Origin: Paracentrotus lividus
Taxonomy: Eukaryota; Echinodermata; Echinoidea; Camarodonta; Echinidae
DNA: 64,000 nt
Assembly: GCA_940671915.1 (NCBI GenBank)
Contig: CALNVZ010003426.1
Coordinates: 11,684,734 to 11,748,733, forward strand
Direction of reading: 5' to 3'
Shown: positions 36,101 to 48,237 of the stretch, piece by piece
Position numbering within the stretch: position 1 is the stretch's first letter
How the letters are laid out: every line of letters begins with the position of its first letter
Translations under genes and position numbers: made by a program
The notes under the pieces: model-generated
The model's input: only the letters and a program-made list of their open reading frames with translations
Databases searched by the model: none
Told to the model about the DNA's origin: nothing

Positions 36101-39100
36101 GCTCCCCAAGCCGCACCCCACGTGGTGCGTACGCAGAGATGGCTTAGCAGCAGGCAATCGGGTAAGGAATGTGTATTGCTTCATAGAGCCATTAATAAGA
36201 CGTATACACTCTTTGGCTAGTATTCCACAGAGGTTCCTTAGATAAACCACAGCTTAATTCTGTGGTTTAACTATAGTAACAAACTGTAACACAATATTTC
36301 TACATTGTTTGTTCCTTATGTTTTTACTGATTCTGGAATGTACTTTGATAGTAAGGAAATGACTCTTGTAGCTTAACATCCCAGTCAATTTCAATTACCA
36401 AAAATTCTGATGAATGGAACATCTACTTTCGAGATTGTTGTCACATTTTGCTAGCCATAGTATTAAACCAAAGATAAGCTATGGCTTAACTCAGATCATC
36501 TTGTGAAAAAAACAGGCCTTTATGTTTGAATTAAGACCCCTTCTGGCAACCACAGAAAATTTTTATATTTTTGTTTGATACATACATTAATTTACCTGCA
36601 GTATCCTAATTGTAACCAATAAACACTTGGTTTGGAGTATATGGAGGGAAGCCTTAAATTGGCTTCATGATTAGGACCCCTTCAAATCTTAACGTGTCGT
36701 CATTTATTACATGCACTTCAGTAATTGCTATGAAAACAATAGATATGTCAGTTAACAACTAAGGTTAGTCCACCGTTTTTAGAAAATTCTAGAATAAGTG
36801 AGGGAATAAAGTCCTAGGATTAGGCTTACGTGGTGCTTGCTATGTACTGTTTGAGAGATTTCTGTCTCTGCTCCAGTTCTCCACTCGCATTACTCGCAAC
36901 CATCAATCCATAGCCACGTAAGGTTACAAAAAATAAGTTCAAGTTACCGCCCGCATCGTTATCAAATATCATCTCAGGGAGATGGCAGGGGAAGCTTTTC
37001 CACAGGGAAATTACAATACTGGCAGTTTAGGTCCAAGCACAAGCGGCGTCGAGAAGAAAGAAGCCAGACACGGGCAACTCGGGGTTAGCCGTTGGACGAT
37101 GGCTAGTAATATGAGGTCACTGTCAGGAAGCGAGCAGATATTTCTGTCATCATCCATGGGGCTATGTGAACCGTACGTCGTCTGGAAGATCAACGATTCA
37201 GTGGACTTCGTGGATCGCCCAACCAGATGACTGTGCAATATTGCCTTATTCTGGCAGGTTCTACCTTTGCGTATGAATTTGGGGCCTGGAGAAATCTATC
37301 TCTTTTGATCCTCGCGATAATGCGTCACAGGCTGGGCCACCAAGAGAAGAGGGGATGCCAAGAGCGGGCGGTTTAGGAGGTGGGGTTTCGTGGAGCACTT
37401 CTGAGCTACCAACGGGATTATGTTAGCGCACACAGGTTTATGTATTAAACTTGTGGTTAGTAATTGAGACAGTGAACCTTGTCAGACGTTTTGAGGACGA
37501 TGTGGAACTTTTATTTAAATCTTAATTAGATGCATATACGAGCAGCCCCTCTGAGTGAGTTGTTACAATAGAACTTTGTAGAAGAGCCTTAATTAGATGT
37601 GTCTGTAGGGGGTGCCAGACCTTTAGGTGACAATGGAAGATCCCTTACTTGTCATATACCTCCGTCATTGGTTAATCCCATCACATGTCGCTATCATCCG
37701 TCCCAATCGGAATCACATGCAGGACTTCAGGCTGTTTAAAGCCCCGGAAGGGTAACCCCTTCCTTGTTCCTACACCACCGGCAGAGGAAGAGCCCATAAA
37801 GACCGTCGTTCCCCAAATGGGAGGTGACAGCAAGTGGTGAAGATAGCGTCTGGGAGCTTGGGTGAAGTTCGCGACACTGTTAATTAATCTGTCCGAGATG
37901 AAAAAATCATAGTTCGGTAATGTGTTCTCAGGCGTCCTGTCTAGACTCGAATTTCATGAACCCTTTCGAACTTTCCTAGATGGGATACATAGAGAGCACC
38001 TGTATGGTTGTTCGAGATGTAAGATGAGGGGCACAAGATGTGTAGGGTTTAACAGGTCTTGAAAAATGTGTTACAGCTTCTATGGAAAGTTCTATAACAC
38101 ATCAAATTCTCCAATCAACGTCCATTGTACTTTTTAGACTTTGCATCATTGTCCATGGCTTCCTTCATACTGTGATTCAGATTTGAACCAATCTTCCCCC
38201 GCCCTTCCAACAAACAAGACAATGTGGAAATAGAATTGTACTTTTTTATTCACCTAAAGCTTTTCGAATTATGAACAAAATATTTCAAAGTTATCTAACC
38301 TCTTTATGAACCCCCAAAGTTTCAGAGCTGTTATACTGAAATTGATCACTAAAGGCCTGCATCATATCTCCCCAATGCTACTTTTAATCTATTTATCATA
38401 AACATAATTCCAATTTGAAATATCATCGCGTCTAAAAGCCTGTTTGTTTCCTTTTACATTCCTCTGTGCTTCTTATAATATCATTTATGTGGAAAATATG
38501 GACCAGTGACGAAAATACAAGGTTAACATAATTTGACCTAATTTTTTAATGTTCTTATGTCACTTGATGTAGAATCTGAATTGCTCATCGATCATCTGAT
38601 GTCCCAGCCAGAAACATCGGCACCTGCCTGTGATGCTAAGATTCAAGGCGGTTCTTCTTTCTCCCTCTTAGAAATCCCTACTTAGAGAAAGAAGAGAGAG
38701 GTGGGAGAGGCGGGTGCAGACAAAGGAAGAACAGCTCATCTTTCCTTCCTAGCCTAGTTCAAAAGAGGAACAATAAGAAGCAAAATCTGTTAAACTCATC
38801 CCACTTCCTGCACTGATATATCACAAACAGGCGAAGACAAGAGGAGAGGTAGGGGGGGTGTCTTATCAAATGTTACAATGGAGCAAGTAAGAGGGGTTAG
38901 GTTGAACAATAGGAGGTGGAAATCAAATTGATGAAATTTTGAAAATTGAGAAGAAATCTAAAATGTTGAAGAGCGAATTTTTTGAAATACAGAACTGAAC
39001 TGTTAATCATCGAAAGCAATGACCTGTAAATCTGTTAGAATTTGCCTCCTTAATTCTTGGATGGCCCTAGCTATCAAATACCTGATACCTCCTGCTTGCT

Positions 39101-40104
39101 GGCGTAGATAGTTATAAAAGGTTTAGATCATTATCATAATTCCTTTCGAAATGATTTAGAACCCCGTAGCCATGAGCTGTGAAGTGATTAATATTGACAT
39201 CTCTGCCACACCCCTCTCTCCTTCCCGTACCCCTGTTGTAGTATTTGTTGAAAGCCTTTTGCATATCCTCAACTCACCATAGCTATAAGAAGCAGAACCG
39301 GAGGAAACCATCGACTTGAAACTTATCTTCCCTTGCTTGTTACACATTCACATCGTAACACCCTCGCGAGTCTCCCTTTATGCCGCCATTATCCCCTATG
39401 CAGATGATCATCTTCTTTTTCTTGCGAGTCGTAATCGTACCCTATTCTCTTGTTGTCTTAGCTACTAAGATGAAGACGGGAAACGAAGGAAGTGTACACT
39501 GAGTTATCGTTTACCGGGACACCTGCCTTACAAATATCGTCCTCGGTCAACAATCACTTATATAGGACCGCGAGCGGATGGGATGGAGCTGAGAGATTAA
39601 TTTTCCCTGTCACTATTCTCTCTTACTTCCATTGCTCTTCTCCGGCCCAAGAATTGCAATTAGGGAGGAAATAGATCAAATTAATTGATTGCATTCAGTT
39701 GCCCTTGTAGAAGAGGGGACTGGAGCACAGTGGCCATATAAAGTGAAATAGCTATGTTCTGTGAGTTGAATCTCTGTGCTTGGACTATTATCTCAGCTAC
39801 ATTATTTTCAAGTTAAGGCCTCAATGTCTTAATTGCAACTATAAAATTGCTTTGTTATCATTATGTCAGTACATATGGAGTGTCACTACGCTTTTACGTA
39901 CTCTTCAGGCCGAACGCTAAAGAAATCACTAGCCCTAACGTGTTAACCAGCATGTTTGCATAGCCGGCAACGTGCAATTTCAATTGACTTACTTGAGCAC
40001 AGTAATTTTGAATCTTCTGGCTTAGCATCATTTGTCTTATATTTAAGGACGAATATGTGTTGTATTGTCTTGGAGTTGATGATTAAGGACCTACTGCCTC
40101 TCCT
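30175..40104. other. Transposon-poor block, possible regulatory region
   Basis: Apart from the candidate exon at 35797-36162 I recognise no repeat family here. Homeodomain-type cores recur: TTAATTGAATTAC (about 34620), GCTTAATTGATG (34738), CTTAATTAGATG twice (about 37523 and 37590) and TTAATGCAATTAGG (34336). Base composition is less AT-rich than the flanks. A cis-regulatory role is inference. Confidence 0.35.
35797..36162 (+). CDS. Candidate GC-rich exon, His/Pro/Gln/Ser-rich unknown protein
   Basis: A strong acceptor (tctctcccagcag, ending 35796 or 35799) opens a GC-rich block in AT-rich surroundings, and CGG|GTAAGG at 36163 is a good donor. In the frame with codons starting at multiples of 3 it reads GDDQRRNRTATPISTSHHPP and later EHAYGKISNNPFPGVSHPQH. 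This frame has C-ending codon bias and reaches TAG at 36093-36095. A second frame is open across the whole block (Pro/Arg-rich). If the first frame is right, this is either a terminal exon or an internal exon with an indel near 36085. The composition suits the disordered part of a transcription factor, but no family was recognised. Confidence 0.4.
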
Positions 40105-40679
40105 ACCCTCCTTTCCCTTTCATTCGACTTGTTTCTGTTGTAAGAGTAAGCCTTTTTCTGATCTACACTCCATTCACCTTGACTATAACCACCTACACTG
40201 TCTTTCTATCCAGCCCTCTATTATTCTCAAGTCACCTCTCCTCCATCTCTCCTGACTTCCATTCCTCCAAACTATCTCTTCCCATGTTCTCGTTTGTACC
40301 CCCTCCAACTCCTCCGTCCTCGCAACCCCGATCATAGCGCAGCTTGTGACCTTACCTATTAGATACTAACAAAATGAATCTTCTGTGACGACATCTCTCT
40401 CTCTTCCACATACTCACCAATCCCTACCCTTCCCCAGCTATCTCTATATGTCCCCTCCCCTTCTCCTACACCCTATATCTACCCGAAAAGACCCGTCCTT
40501 TGACTCCTGCACTGTCATCTCACTAACTACTCTCTGATCCTCCTTCCTCCCCGTCTCTCTAACCAACCCTTCATAGTCTTGCACCTGCCCCTTCCCATAC
40601 CCTCCCCTTTTCACCTCTGCTAACCCCTCCTCTCTCACTCCCCCGTTCAATCAATACCTCCCATCCCTCCCTTCAACCC

Positions 40680-41105
40680 CATCCCTCATTTTCCCTCTCC
40701 AACGCTCTCCACCTCACACCCCCGTCCCAACCCTTCCCCCCTCCCACCCCCCTCCTCCCCTCCCCTCCCCTCAATTTCTCCTACGCTCCTCCCCTTCCCC
40801 ATCCCTCCCAACCCAAACCCCTCCCCTCCTCCCTCCCCCTCTAAAACCCCCCCCTAAACCCCCTCCCCTCCCCCCTTCCCAACTCCTCCCCATTCACCCT
40901 CTCTTGCAACCCTCCCCTTCTCCTCCCCAAGACACTTCCCATCCCCTCCCCAACCCATCCCAACCCCTCCCCAAACACCTCCCCTAAGACCCCCTTCCCC
41001 TGTCCCTCCCCAAGATCCCCCCATCCCCTCCCCAACCCGTCCCAACCCCTCCCTAAACATCTCCCCTTAGCCTCCCCTCCCCTAAGACCCCCTTCCCCTC
41101 CCAAC
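40680..41105. repeat. C-rich minisatellite in the left arm of the palindrome
   Basis: Irregular repetition of CCCAACCCCTCCC, AAACACCTCCCCTAAGACC and CCCTTCCCC units. Its reverse complement is at 42535-43150. Confidence 0.8.
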
Positions 41106-42534
41106 CTTACCCTCTTCCAATAACGCCCACCTGGCCATAATATCCAGATTTTTACAATGACATTTCTTTGAATGTGTTCTACATGGAGAAAAAAAGTGTG
41201 AGTTCATTCTTAAATTATTATGTGTAGTAGCTACAAGTAGTTATCAGAAAACACACCAATCATTCTAAGTCAGTCCATCCAGTCAAACCTCTACTAACTA
41301 GTACACGCTCTGTAGTTGCAAAGAATCTCTGCAAACAAATGGGCCTAGCTCCAAAAAAGGAGCCCTGAATTGGCACGATTTTTGGTAGAGACTAAACACT
41401 TATCTCTAGCTAGATAATAGCTGCTTACACACTTGTTACCTCCTAGTGTCAAAAGCCTTGCGGTTGTAGGTTCCTGTCCGTTAAAAAAACATGACGTATA
41501 AAAATAAAAGGTATTTGTAGAAAAGTCAAGACAATCCCTTGTTGTGTTGTGTTGTAGGTACTTTGTGAATGTTGGAGAATTTACGGATGATCAATATTGT
41601 ACCATGATGTCACACTGCATCGAAAAGGCACATTTACACACTCATAATGATCTTGAGAATTCTTTAGAATGAAATTTGTCATTCATGGATAATATGGAAT
41701 GTAGAATTGGGTAGAATAAGAAAAAGATGTAGGTTTTGTAATGTGGTAAGAATGCATGCTAATGTGTTAATTTGATGGTAGACCACATTTCAAAAATATT
41801 ACCGGGTGGATAACGGCGTTAGCTATGTGGGGAGGGTGAGGATATTTTTGAAATGTGGTCTACCATCAAATTAACACATTAGCATGCATTCTTACCACAT
41901 TACAAAACCTACATCTTTTCTTATTCTACCCAATTCTACATTCCATCATTATCCATGAATGACAAATTTCATTCATAAAGAATTCCTCAACATCGTGTAA
42001 ATGTGCCTTTTCGATGCAGTGTGACATCATGGTACAATATTGATCATCCGTAAATCTCCAACACATTCACAAAGTACCTACACACAACAACAAACAAGGG
42101 ATTGTCTTGGACTTTTCTACAAATACCTTTTATTTTTTATACGTCATGGTTTTTTAACGGACCAGGAAACCTACAAACCGCAAAAGGCTTTTGACACTAG
42201 GGAGGTAACAAGTGTGTAAGCAGCTATTATCTAAAGCTGAGATAAGTGTTTAGTCTCTACCCAAACAATCGTGCCAATTCAGGGCTCCTTTTTTGGAGCT
42301 AGGCCCATTTGTTTGCAGAGATTCTTTGCTCAACTAAACAGAGCGTGTACTAGTTAGTAGAGGTTTGACATGGATGGACTGACTTAGAATGATTGGTGTG
42401 TTTTTGATAACTACTTGTAGCCTACTACACATAATAATTTAAGAATGAACTACACTTTTTTTTCTCCATGTAGAACCAATATCCAAAGAAATGTGCATTG
42501 TAAAAATCTGGATATTATGGCCAGGGTGGCGTTA

Positions 42535-43150
42535 TATGGAGAGGGTAAGAGTTGGAGGGTAAGGAGGGCGAAGGGCGGTCTTAGGGGAGGGGAGGCTAAG
42601 GGGAGATGTTTAGGGAGGAGGTTGGCGACGGTTGGGGAGGGGATGGGGAGGATCTTGGGGAGGGACAGGGGAAGGGGGTCTTAGGGGAGGTGTTGGGGAG
42701 GGGTTGGGATGGGTTGGGGAGGGGATGGGAAGTGTCTTGGGGAGGAGAAGGGGGGGTTGCAGAGGTGAAGGGGAGGGTTGGGAAGGGGAGGGAGAGGGTT
42801 GGGGATGGGTTTGAGGAGGGCGAGGGGAGGGGTTGGGGTGGGGGAGGGGGAGCGGAGGGGGAGGGGGAGGGGAGGGGGAGGGGATGGGGTTGGGAAGGGG
42901 GAGGGAGGGTTTGGGAGGTATGGGGATGTTGGGAGAGGGAGGGAAGGTCTTGGGAGAGAAAGGGAGGGGTTGCAGAGGTGAAGGGGAGGGGTTGGGAAGG
43001 GGAGGAGAAGGGTTAGGGAGGGAGGGAGAGGGGTTGGGGAGGGAAGCGGTCTTGGGGAGGAGAAGGGTAGGGGTTGGAGCTGGGGAGGGTAGGATTGGTG
43101 AGGGAAGGAGAGAGGATGCGAGGGTTGGGGAGGGGTTCAGGAGGTCAACG
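42535..43150. repeat. G-rich minisatellite in the right arm of the palindrome
   Basis: GGGGAGGGGTTGGGATGGG-type units, longer and more degraded than the left-arm counterpart. The runs of G could form quadruplexes. Confidence 0.8.
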
Positions 43151-44110
43151 GAGACATGGAAGAGATATTTGGGAAGGAGATGGAGTCAGGAGGATGGGGA
43201 GCTTTGAGATGGCTGGGTAAGAAGGTGGATGAGGTGCTGGATGTAGTCAGAAAGGCTTACTTACAAAAGGGGCCTCCACTCAATGAATGCAGAATTACAA
43301 AACATTAAAACTTGCTCAAGTAAAGAACCAATAAAATTGCACATGTTGCACGGCTTGACACTAGTTTGAAGCACTTGTTCGGAAGACGAAGACTCCAAAA
43401 ATGTTGAATTTTGAACAGATGGGCTAAAAGGATACGGACCTGATCATCAAGACCCCCCCCCCCCACCCTACGTAAAGGGAAAAAAAATATTAAGAACATA
43501 CTTTGGTGCCTAGTGAAAGTTAATCGGCCAAAGACAAATTCGATTTACAGACAACCCTAATTGGTCCCTTGGGTTTTTCTCAAATTTGCACACCTCAACA
43601 AGTAATATCACGACTATACAACACATATCTACATGTATATGACCCATTCTATATCTCAAGAATATCCATTATATCCATGATTATATCCATGATAAAAGTT
43701 ATTGTCTTATTTCTATATATATATTTCTATTGGATCAAGAGGACTTCAAAATGTCATCCTATGACCAGCAAACATATCAAATTATATTATTATGAATGTT
43801 TTTCATTTTGTTTAACTGACAGAAGTATAGGAAAAATTAGTTTAGCTTCTACAAATGAAGTCATATAATGCACAATATTGTCGATGATGCAGGTACATTT
43901 AAAAGTTGCACAGAGAATAATAAGGAATAAAGAAATGAATATACTCTGTGGACAATAATTTCTAATGAATTTCACACTTATTATAGTCTTTAAGGCTTTG
44001 TCAAGTCAATAAAATATAGAAGTAGGCCTATTTAAATTATTTATTTCTAGTTTTAATCATAAATGAATTCAGTTCTTTGCTGCTATAAGAACCATTATGT
44101 AGGCCTATAG

Positions 44111-44368
44111 TTAAATATATAGCATTGCTATGATACGATGTAACATTCTACGCCATTTACATTCGCGAGTCAAGACTTCAACTGGAGCTGGAGGACATGA
44201 TTTGCCACAGTAACTGAGCTGAATGGGTTGGCTTGTGTTGACTGGTCCCGTACGAATATAATACAGTTCATCGGAGCGACACAAATTGTCGGCTGGCTTT
44301 TGATTGTGGACTATTGTCCCTATTCTTTTGAACTGTTGGGACAGCACCGTTATGCCATTGTGAACCAT
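44111..44368 (-). CDS. Possible Cys-containing downstream exon/ORF, unknown
   Basis: The minus-strand frame reads SDELYYIRTGPVNTSQPIQL then SYCGKSCPPAPVEVLTRECK, with a possible acceptor CCAACAG at 44337-44331. It lies on the same strand and about 110 bp past the signal-peptide-like ORF, so the two could be exons of one secreted protein. No domain was recognised and the opposite strand is also open, so the call is weak. Confidence 0.2.
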   Translation of the reverse strand: MVHNGITVLSQQFKRIGTIVHNQKPADNLCRSDELYYIRTGPVNTSQPIQLSYCGKSCPPAPVEVLTRECKWRRMLHRIIAMLYI

Positions 44369-44479
44369 TCAATCAGTGATCGCCCACAAAAAGAAGTTAT
44401 TCAGGTCTAAATAAGCCACATTTGGTTCTGTGTACATACGTAGCATACCAATAACATTTAACAGTACATTCCTGGACAG

Positions 44480-44665
44480 TCACGGGTAGATGCCCCGCAA
44501 CAAACACCGCGCGACTACGCTCGGGTCAGATGCGATCCTCTCGACATAAATCAGACTTTTCTCATCTTCTCCATGCAAACTTGCAAAACTGAGGTACAGA
44601 AAGGCAACATATAACAATAAAGTACCACATCTAACACTTGAAATAAAAATCATGAACTTACTCAC
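44480..44665 (-). CDS. Possible small secreted-protein ORF (signal-peptide-like start)
   Basis: A 61-codon ORF on the minus strand. The N-terminus MSKFMIFISSVRCGTLLLYV then AFLYLSFASLHG has the shape of a signal peptide, followed by GEDEKSLIYVERIASD. It is immediately preceded by TTTTTAG|GTGAGTAAG, which could be either an acceptor before the ATG or a strong donor of an upstream non-coding exon. Not recognised and may be spurious. Confidence 0.2.
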   Translation of the reverse strand: MSKFMIFISSVRCGTLLLYVAFLYLSFASLHGEDEKSLIYVERIASDPSVVARCLLRGIYP

Positions 44666-44935
44666 CTAAAAATTAAGCAGAGAAGTTACCGTTCCGATTT
44701 AGGCCCTACGCTAAATTCCAGCACTTGTCGCCCGAGATACGGTCAGTACATGACATGAGATGGCAGGTATGCATGTATGCGATATGCACCGGTAAACATC
44801 GCGGCGCACACACTACCAACTCTACCAAGAACTTTGCTTATCACGTGATCAGGGAACCAGTGCACCATTGGTCAAATTAGTTTGCAATCACTGCGCTCTT
44901 CTGGGCTTCGCTCTTCCTCCCTAGAAAGTACAACA

Positions 44936-44985
44936 ATAACCACGCCCACGGTATAAAAACTTGTATACTTTCTGGATTACTGACA
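44936..44985 (+). promoter_or_regulatory. Possible TATA-type promoter
   Basis: CCACGCCCACGG (a GC-box/KLF-like motif) is followed at once by TATAAAAA (44952-44959) on the plus strand. An E-box palindrome ATCACGTGAT lies upstream (about 44840-44850). No coding exon is recognised downstream, so this is only a motif observation. Confidence 0.2.
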
Positions 44986-45399
44986 ATTTCGGTTGTATGT
45001 TTCCTCTTTTTGTAGTTATTAATTATTATACGCATGATTGTTTAATATTAGAGCCCACAGGGCATTTATGAATGTGACACTTAGCCTAGATTTTAGTATA
45101 ACATGTGTATTCTCGATTTCTCATATTTCAACAAATGGTGTCAATATGAACAAGATATAAGCCTTTAATATAACTCTTCTGTATTGGTCAATTTTCTCCA
45201 TAGTCTTAGACATTATTGAAATATTAAATGTATAACAGCAAAACTTGTTCACTAAGAAACAAAAATCAAATATTTTCCCAAAATGGCGCATCTATCGGGA
45301 ATAATGGTGTGGGAGTAGCCCCTGCCCCTGATGATCTGATCTACCAAAAGGGCCTCAAAACGTTGCATTTTTTTAATGGGGTGGCTAATTAAATCAAAC

Positions 45400-45400
<1 letters not shown>

Positions 45401-45430
<30 letters not shown>
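45401..45430. repeat. T30 homopolymer
   Basis: Thirty consecutive T. A second long T run lies at 30953-30979. Confidence 0.95.
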
Positions 45431-45779
45431 CGGCAAACTTCGGCAAATGTGTTGGTATCAGAATGGCTCCCCCTGATATGATGAAATTGACGCAAAACGA
45501 TGGGTTTAATCAAATTGATCACTTTTAAACCAGTTTTATTCTAACCCTATTAATTCATTATTTAAATGTTATATACATATTTGACAAAACATCACAAAAG
45601 AGTTTTGCGGGGTAAAAATAAAACATGAAGGGGAGAATGCATATTTATACCATTACTAGGAGTTAGCAGGATAATAAATCTAAGCTTTCTTACGAAATTG
45701 ATGATATCGCCCTCTATTGCCAATTGACTTTTGATTACATGGCATAAAACAGATTGACAGACAAAAGTTACAGATGGAT

Positions 45780-45815
<36 letters not shown>

Positions 45816-46124
45816 GTAACAGATGGATTATAAAAAGAGCGAGAGATAGGGATTGGGAGAGATAGAAAGTAATTAAGGAGAGAAAATAGTGAACGGGGGA
45901 GATAAATATAGGTAAATATGCAAAGTTATTGTTTATAGTTAAGATCGAAGGGCTTTACTGCTACATTTTATTTCTAAATCTCTTTATTCTCACACTCTTT
46001 TTTTAATGCGTATGATTATATTTCGCTGCGTCACTTACCCCCACCCCCTCTCTCTCAATCTTCTTTCTCTTTATCTTTCTCACATAATGATATAAAGCTC
46101 TCATTTATCATCAAAATATATCAA

Positions 46125-46209
46125 CTCTCTTTCTCTGTCTGTCTGTCTGTCTCTCTTGCTCTCTCTCTCTGTCTCTCTCTCTGTCTCTCTCTCTCTCTGT
46201 CTCTCTCTT
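46125..46209. repeat. (TCTG)n/(TC)n microsatellite
   Basis: Pyrimidine repeat of about 85 bp. Confidence 0.9.
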
Positions 46210-47787
46210 CTTTGTAGAATAATATCTTTTAAACAAAGTACATGTAGATTGGACGTGTTTTCGAATAACATGTACTCTTTTTGTATGTTTATAAACATTT
46301 CTTTATAATGCATTAGGGTAAACAGTAGATATATCAGTACTTGTACTATCGTCTCCAATTCCCTCTATTTCCTATTCCAATCCCACGACACCATTTGCAA
46401 GTTATGTCGTGTCTGTTATTTCATTTTGCTTTACTACATCAACATTATTTACCAATGATACGATGCCTTTCGCGCCGGCTTTCATTGTAATATTCCAAAA
46501 TTCTACCCTTATCAAATTAGCATTATTTTGCTCTTTCGAAATGATTTCAAAGTTTATAATATATATATATTTTAAACATCTTGATTAAGAAAAAGGTATT
46601 GTCCTATTTAAAGGCGTCTGTCTCCTGGAAAGATGAACGGGACAGACGTAACCCCGCACTGCGGTACGGTGCAGGATTGGAGTTTATGACCCTTTCTTTC
46701 TTCTCTTCGTTCCGTCTGGTCAAAATACCTATACTTTGTTTTCTATTCTTTTTATTTATTACAATCCTTTTGCTTTACAAGAACGAGGTTGGTAATTTAT
46801 TAGAGACATATACGACAGATGTTTTGATTTTCTCGATTATCATCAAGCAAGGCTTAGTATTAAAAAAAAAAAAAAATCAACAGGAAAAATCCTAATTATA
46901 TGATTTTCTTTAAAAAAGAAGAAGAAAAAAAAAAGAAGAAATAAACGAAACGCAAATGATAAGGCGTAAATATTCATATAATGAATGAAATGCGCCGTAA
47001 AATATAAAAACAACAACAACCTCGGCCCCCTTTGTAATGGCCTAACCCTTGGAGCTGAAGAGTTGTTCCTCCTTTCCTCCAGTCACGCATTCATGCCAAC
47101 TTTTTTATCCTCTTGCTTTGTTTTGTTTTTACATTGGGTGAGGATTCGGGTTAGTGTTAGGATCAGGGTTTCCTGACCGAATCCTAACCCTAACATCAAG
47201 ATGTACAGGTGGCAAAATGTACATGCAAATCAATAATCATCCTGGACATTTCGGTAACATAGTTCTTTCAAGTAAAGTACACCATCTGCAAATTTTGGTA
47301 AATAACCAAACTATGCAGTTACTGTAATGTGCTCTAACTTAGTACTACACATTAACCAAAATGTGCCGTAACACCTCCCCCAAAAAAAGACAACAATAAC
47401 AATAAACGTTTCAGGAAATAAATAAATAAATAGAGACACAATGGGGTTATCTTTATAAAAACATTTCCACAATTTGAATGCATTTATTGTTTGATATTTT
47501 TTCACATTATTGACATGCTCACTTGTAACAATAAATGATGTGGAACAATTATTCAAAACAAGACATTCATAAATATTCTAATTCAATAACATGGTCCTTG
47601 CCCCTCTCCCTACCCTAAGTTTTTAAATTGTGCATGAAATCGAAAGAGCAAAGGACAAGCATCTGGGGATTTGACATGTACAACAATAATTTGGTCTTTC
47701 TGAAACACATTCCACTCACACCAAATCACCAACAAAAGTTCTTTGTAAGAATAGCATGAAAGAATGTTCTTCAAAATTTAGTGATAT

Positions 47788-48237
47788 TATAGGTTTTCCC
47801 GGTCAATTTCATTGTTTTGTCAATCAGTTGCATGTTAGAGGCATTCATTTTCGGGGAAAACGCTGATACATCGAAATGTTACCAGTCAAAATCATATTCA
47901 ATCATCAAAATTAACAATTATTGTGATTGATTTCAAATTTGCGCATTCTACTTCACATAATAAGCATATACATTCGGTAATAACTATTCAATTCCATCGA
48001 CATTTCATTCTGTATACTCAAATTTGCACTAATTTGAATGCACAAAGAATGAAATTAAATGACTATATCCGAATTTGAACTTTGCAACCATTAATTTGTG
48101 TGCCTAAAAGCGAATTTAAGGGCATGAACATGAAATTGTTTTACTAAAGTCAGTCTGTCGCATCAAACACACGAATTTGAATACACATTAAATGAAAACG
48201 GATGAAAAATGTATGAATTTGGACGGGAAAACCTATA
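47788..48237. mobile_element. 450-bp MITE with TATAGGTTTTCCCG ends
   Basis: TATAGGTTTTCCCGGTC at the left and GACGGGAAAACCTATA at the right. TA flanks suggest a mariner-type target. The interior contains repeated GAATTTGAA/TGCAC motifs. Confidence 0.6.

Larger units (their letters stand above)
40105..43290. repeat. About 3.1-kb inverted repeat (giant palindrome) with about 40-bp spacer
   Basis: Left arm from about 40105 to 41800, right arm from about 41843 to 43290. The inner 700 bp of each arm is nearly identical: accacatttcaaaaatat at the centre, then attaacacattagcatgcat, gtgtgacatcatggtac and aaaggagccctgaattggc. The outer parts are a C-rich (left) and complementary G-rich (right) minisatellite. 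Differences are mostly one- or two-base indels in homopolymers or short repeats. The Gly/Arg-rich frames in the right arm are repeat translations. Confidence 0.88.

Noticed and set aside
42445-43207. Gly/Arg-rich open frames
   Set aside because: Pure translations of the G-rich minisatellite in the palindrome's right arm.
47130-47200. Telomere-like GGGTTAG pieces
   Set aside because: Only a small inverted repeat of GGATTCGGGTTAG and CTAACCC. No tandem TTAGGG array.
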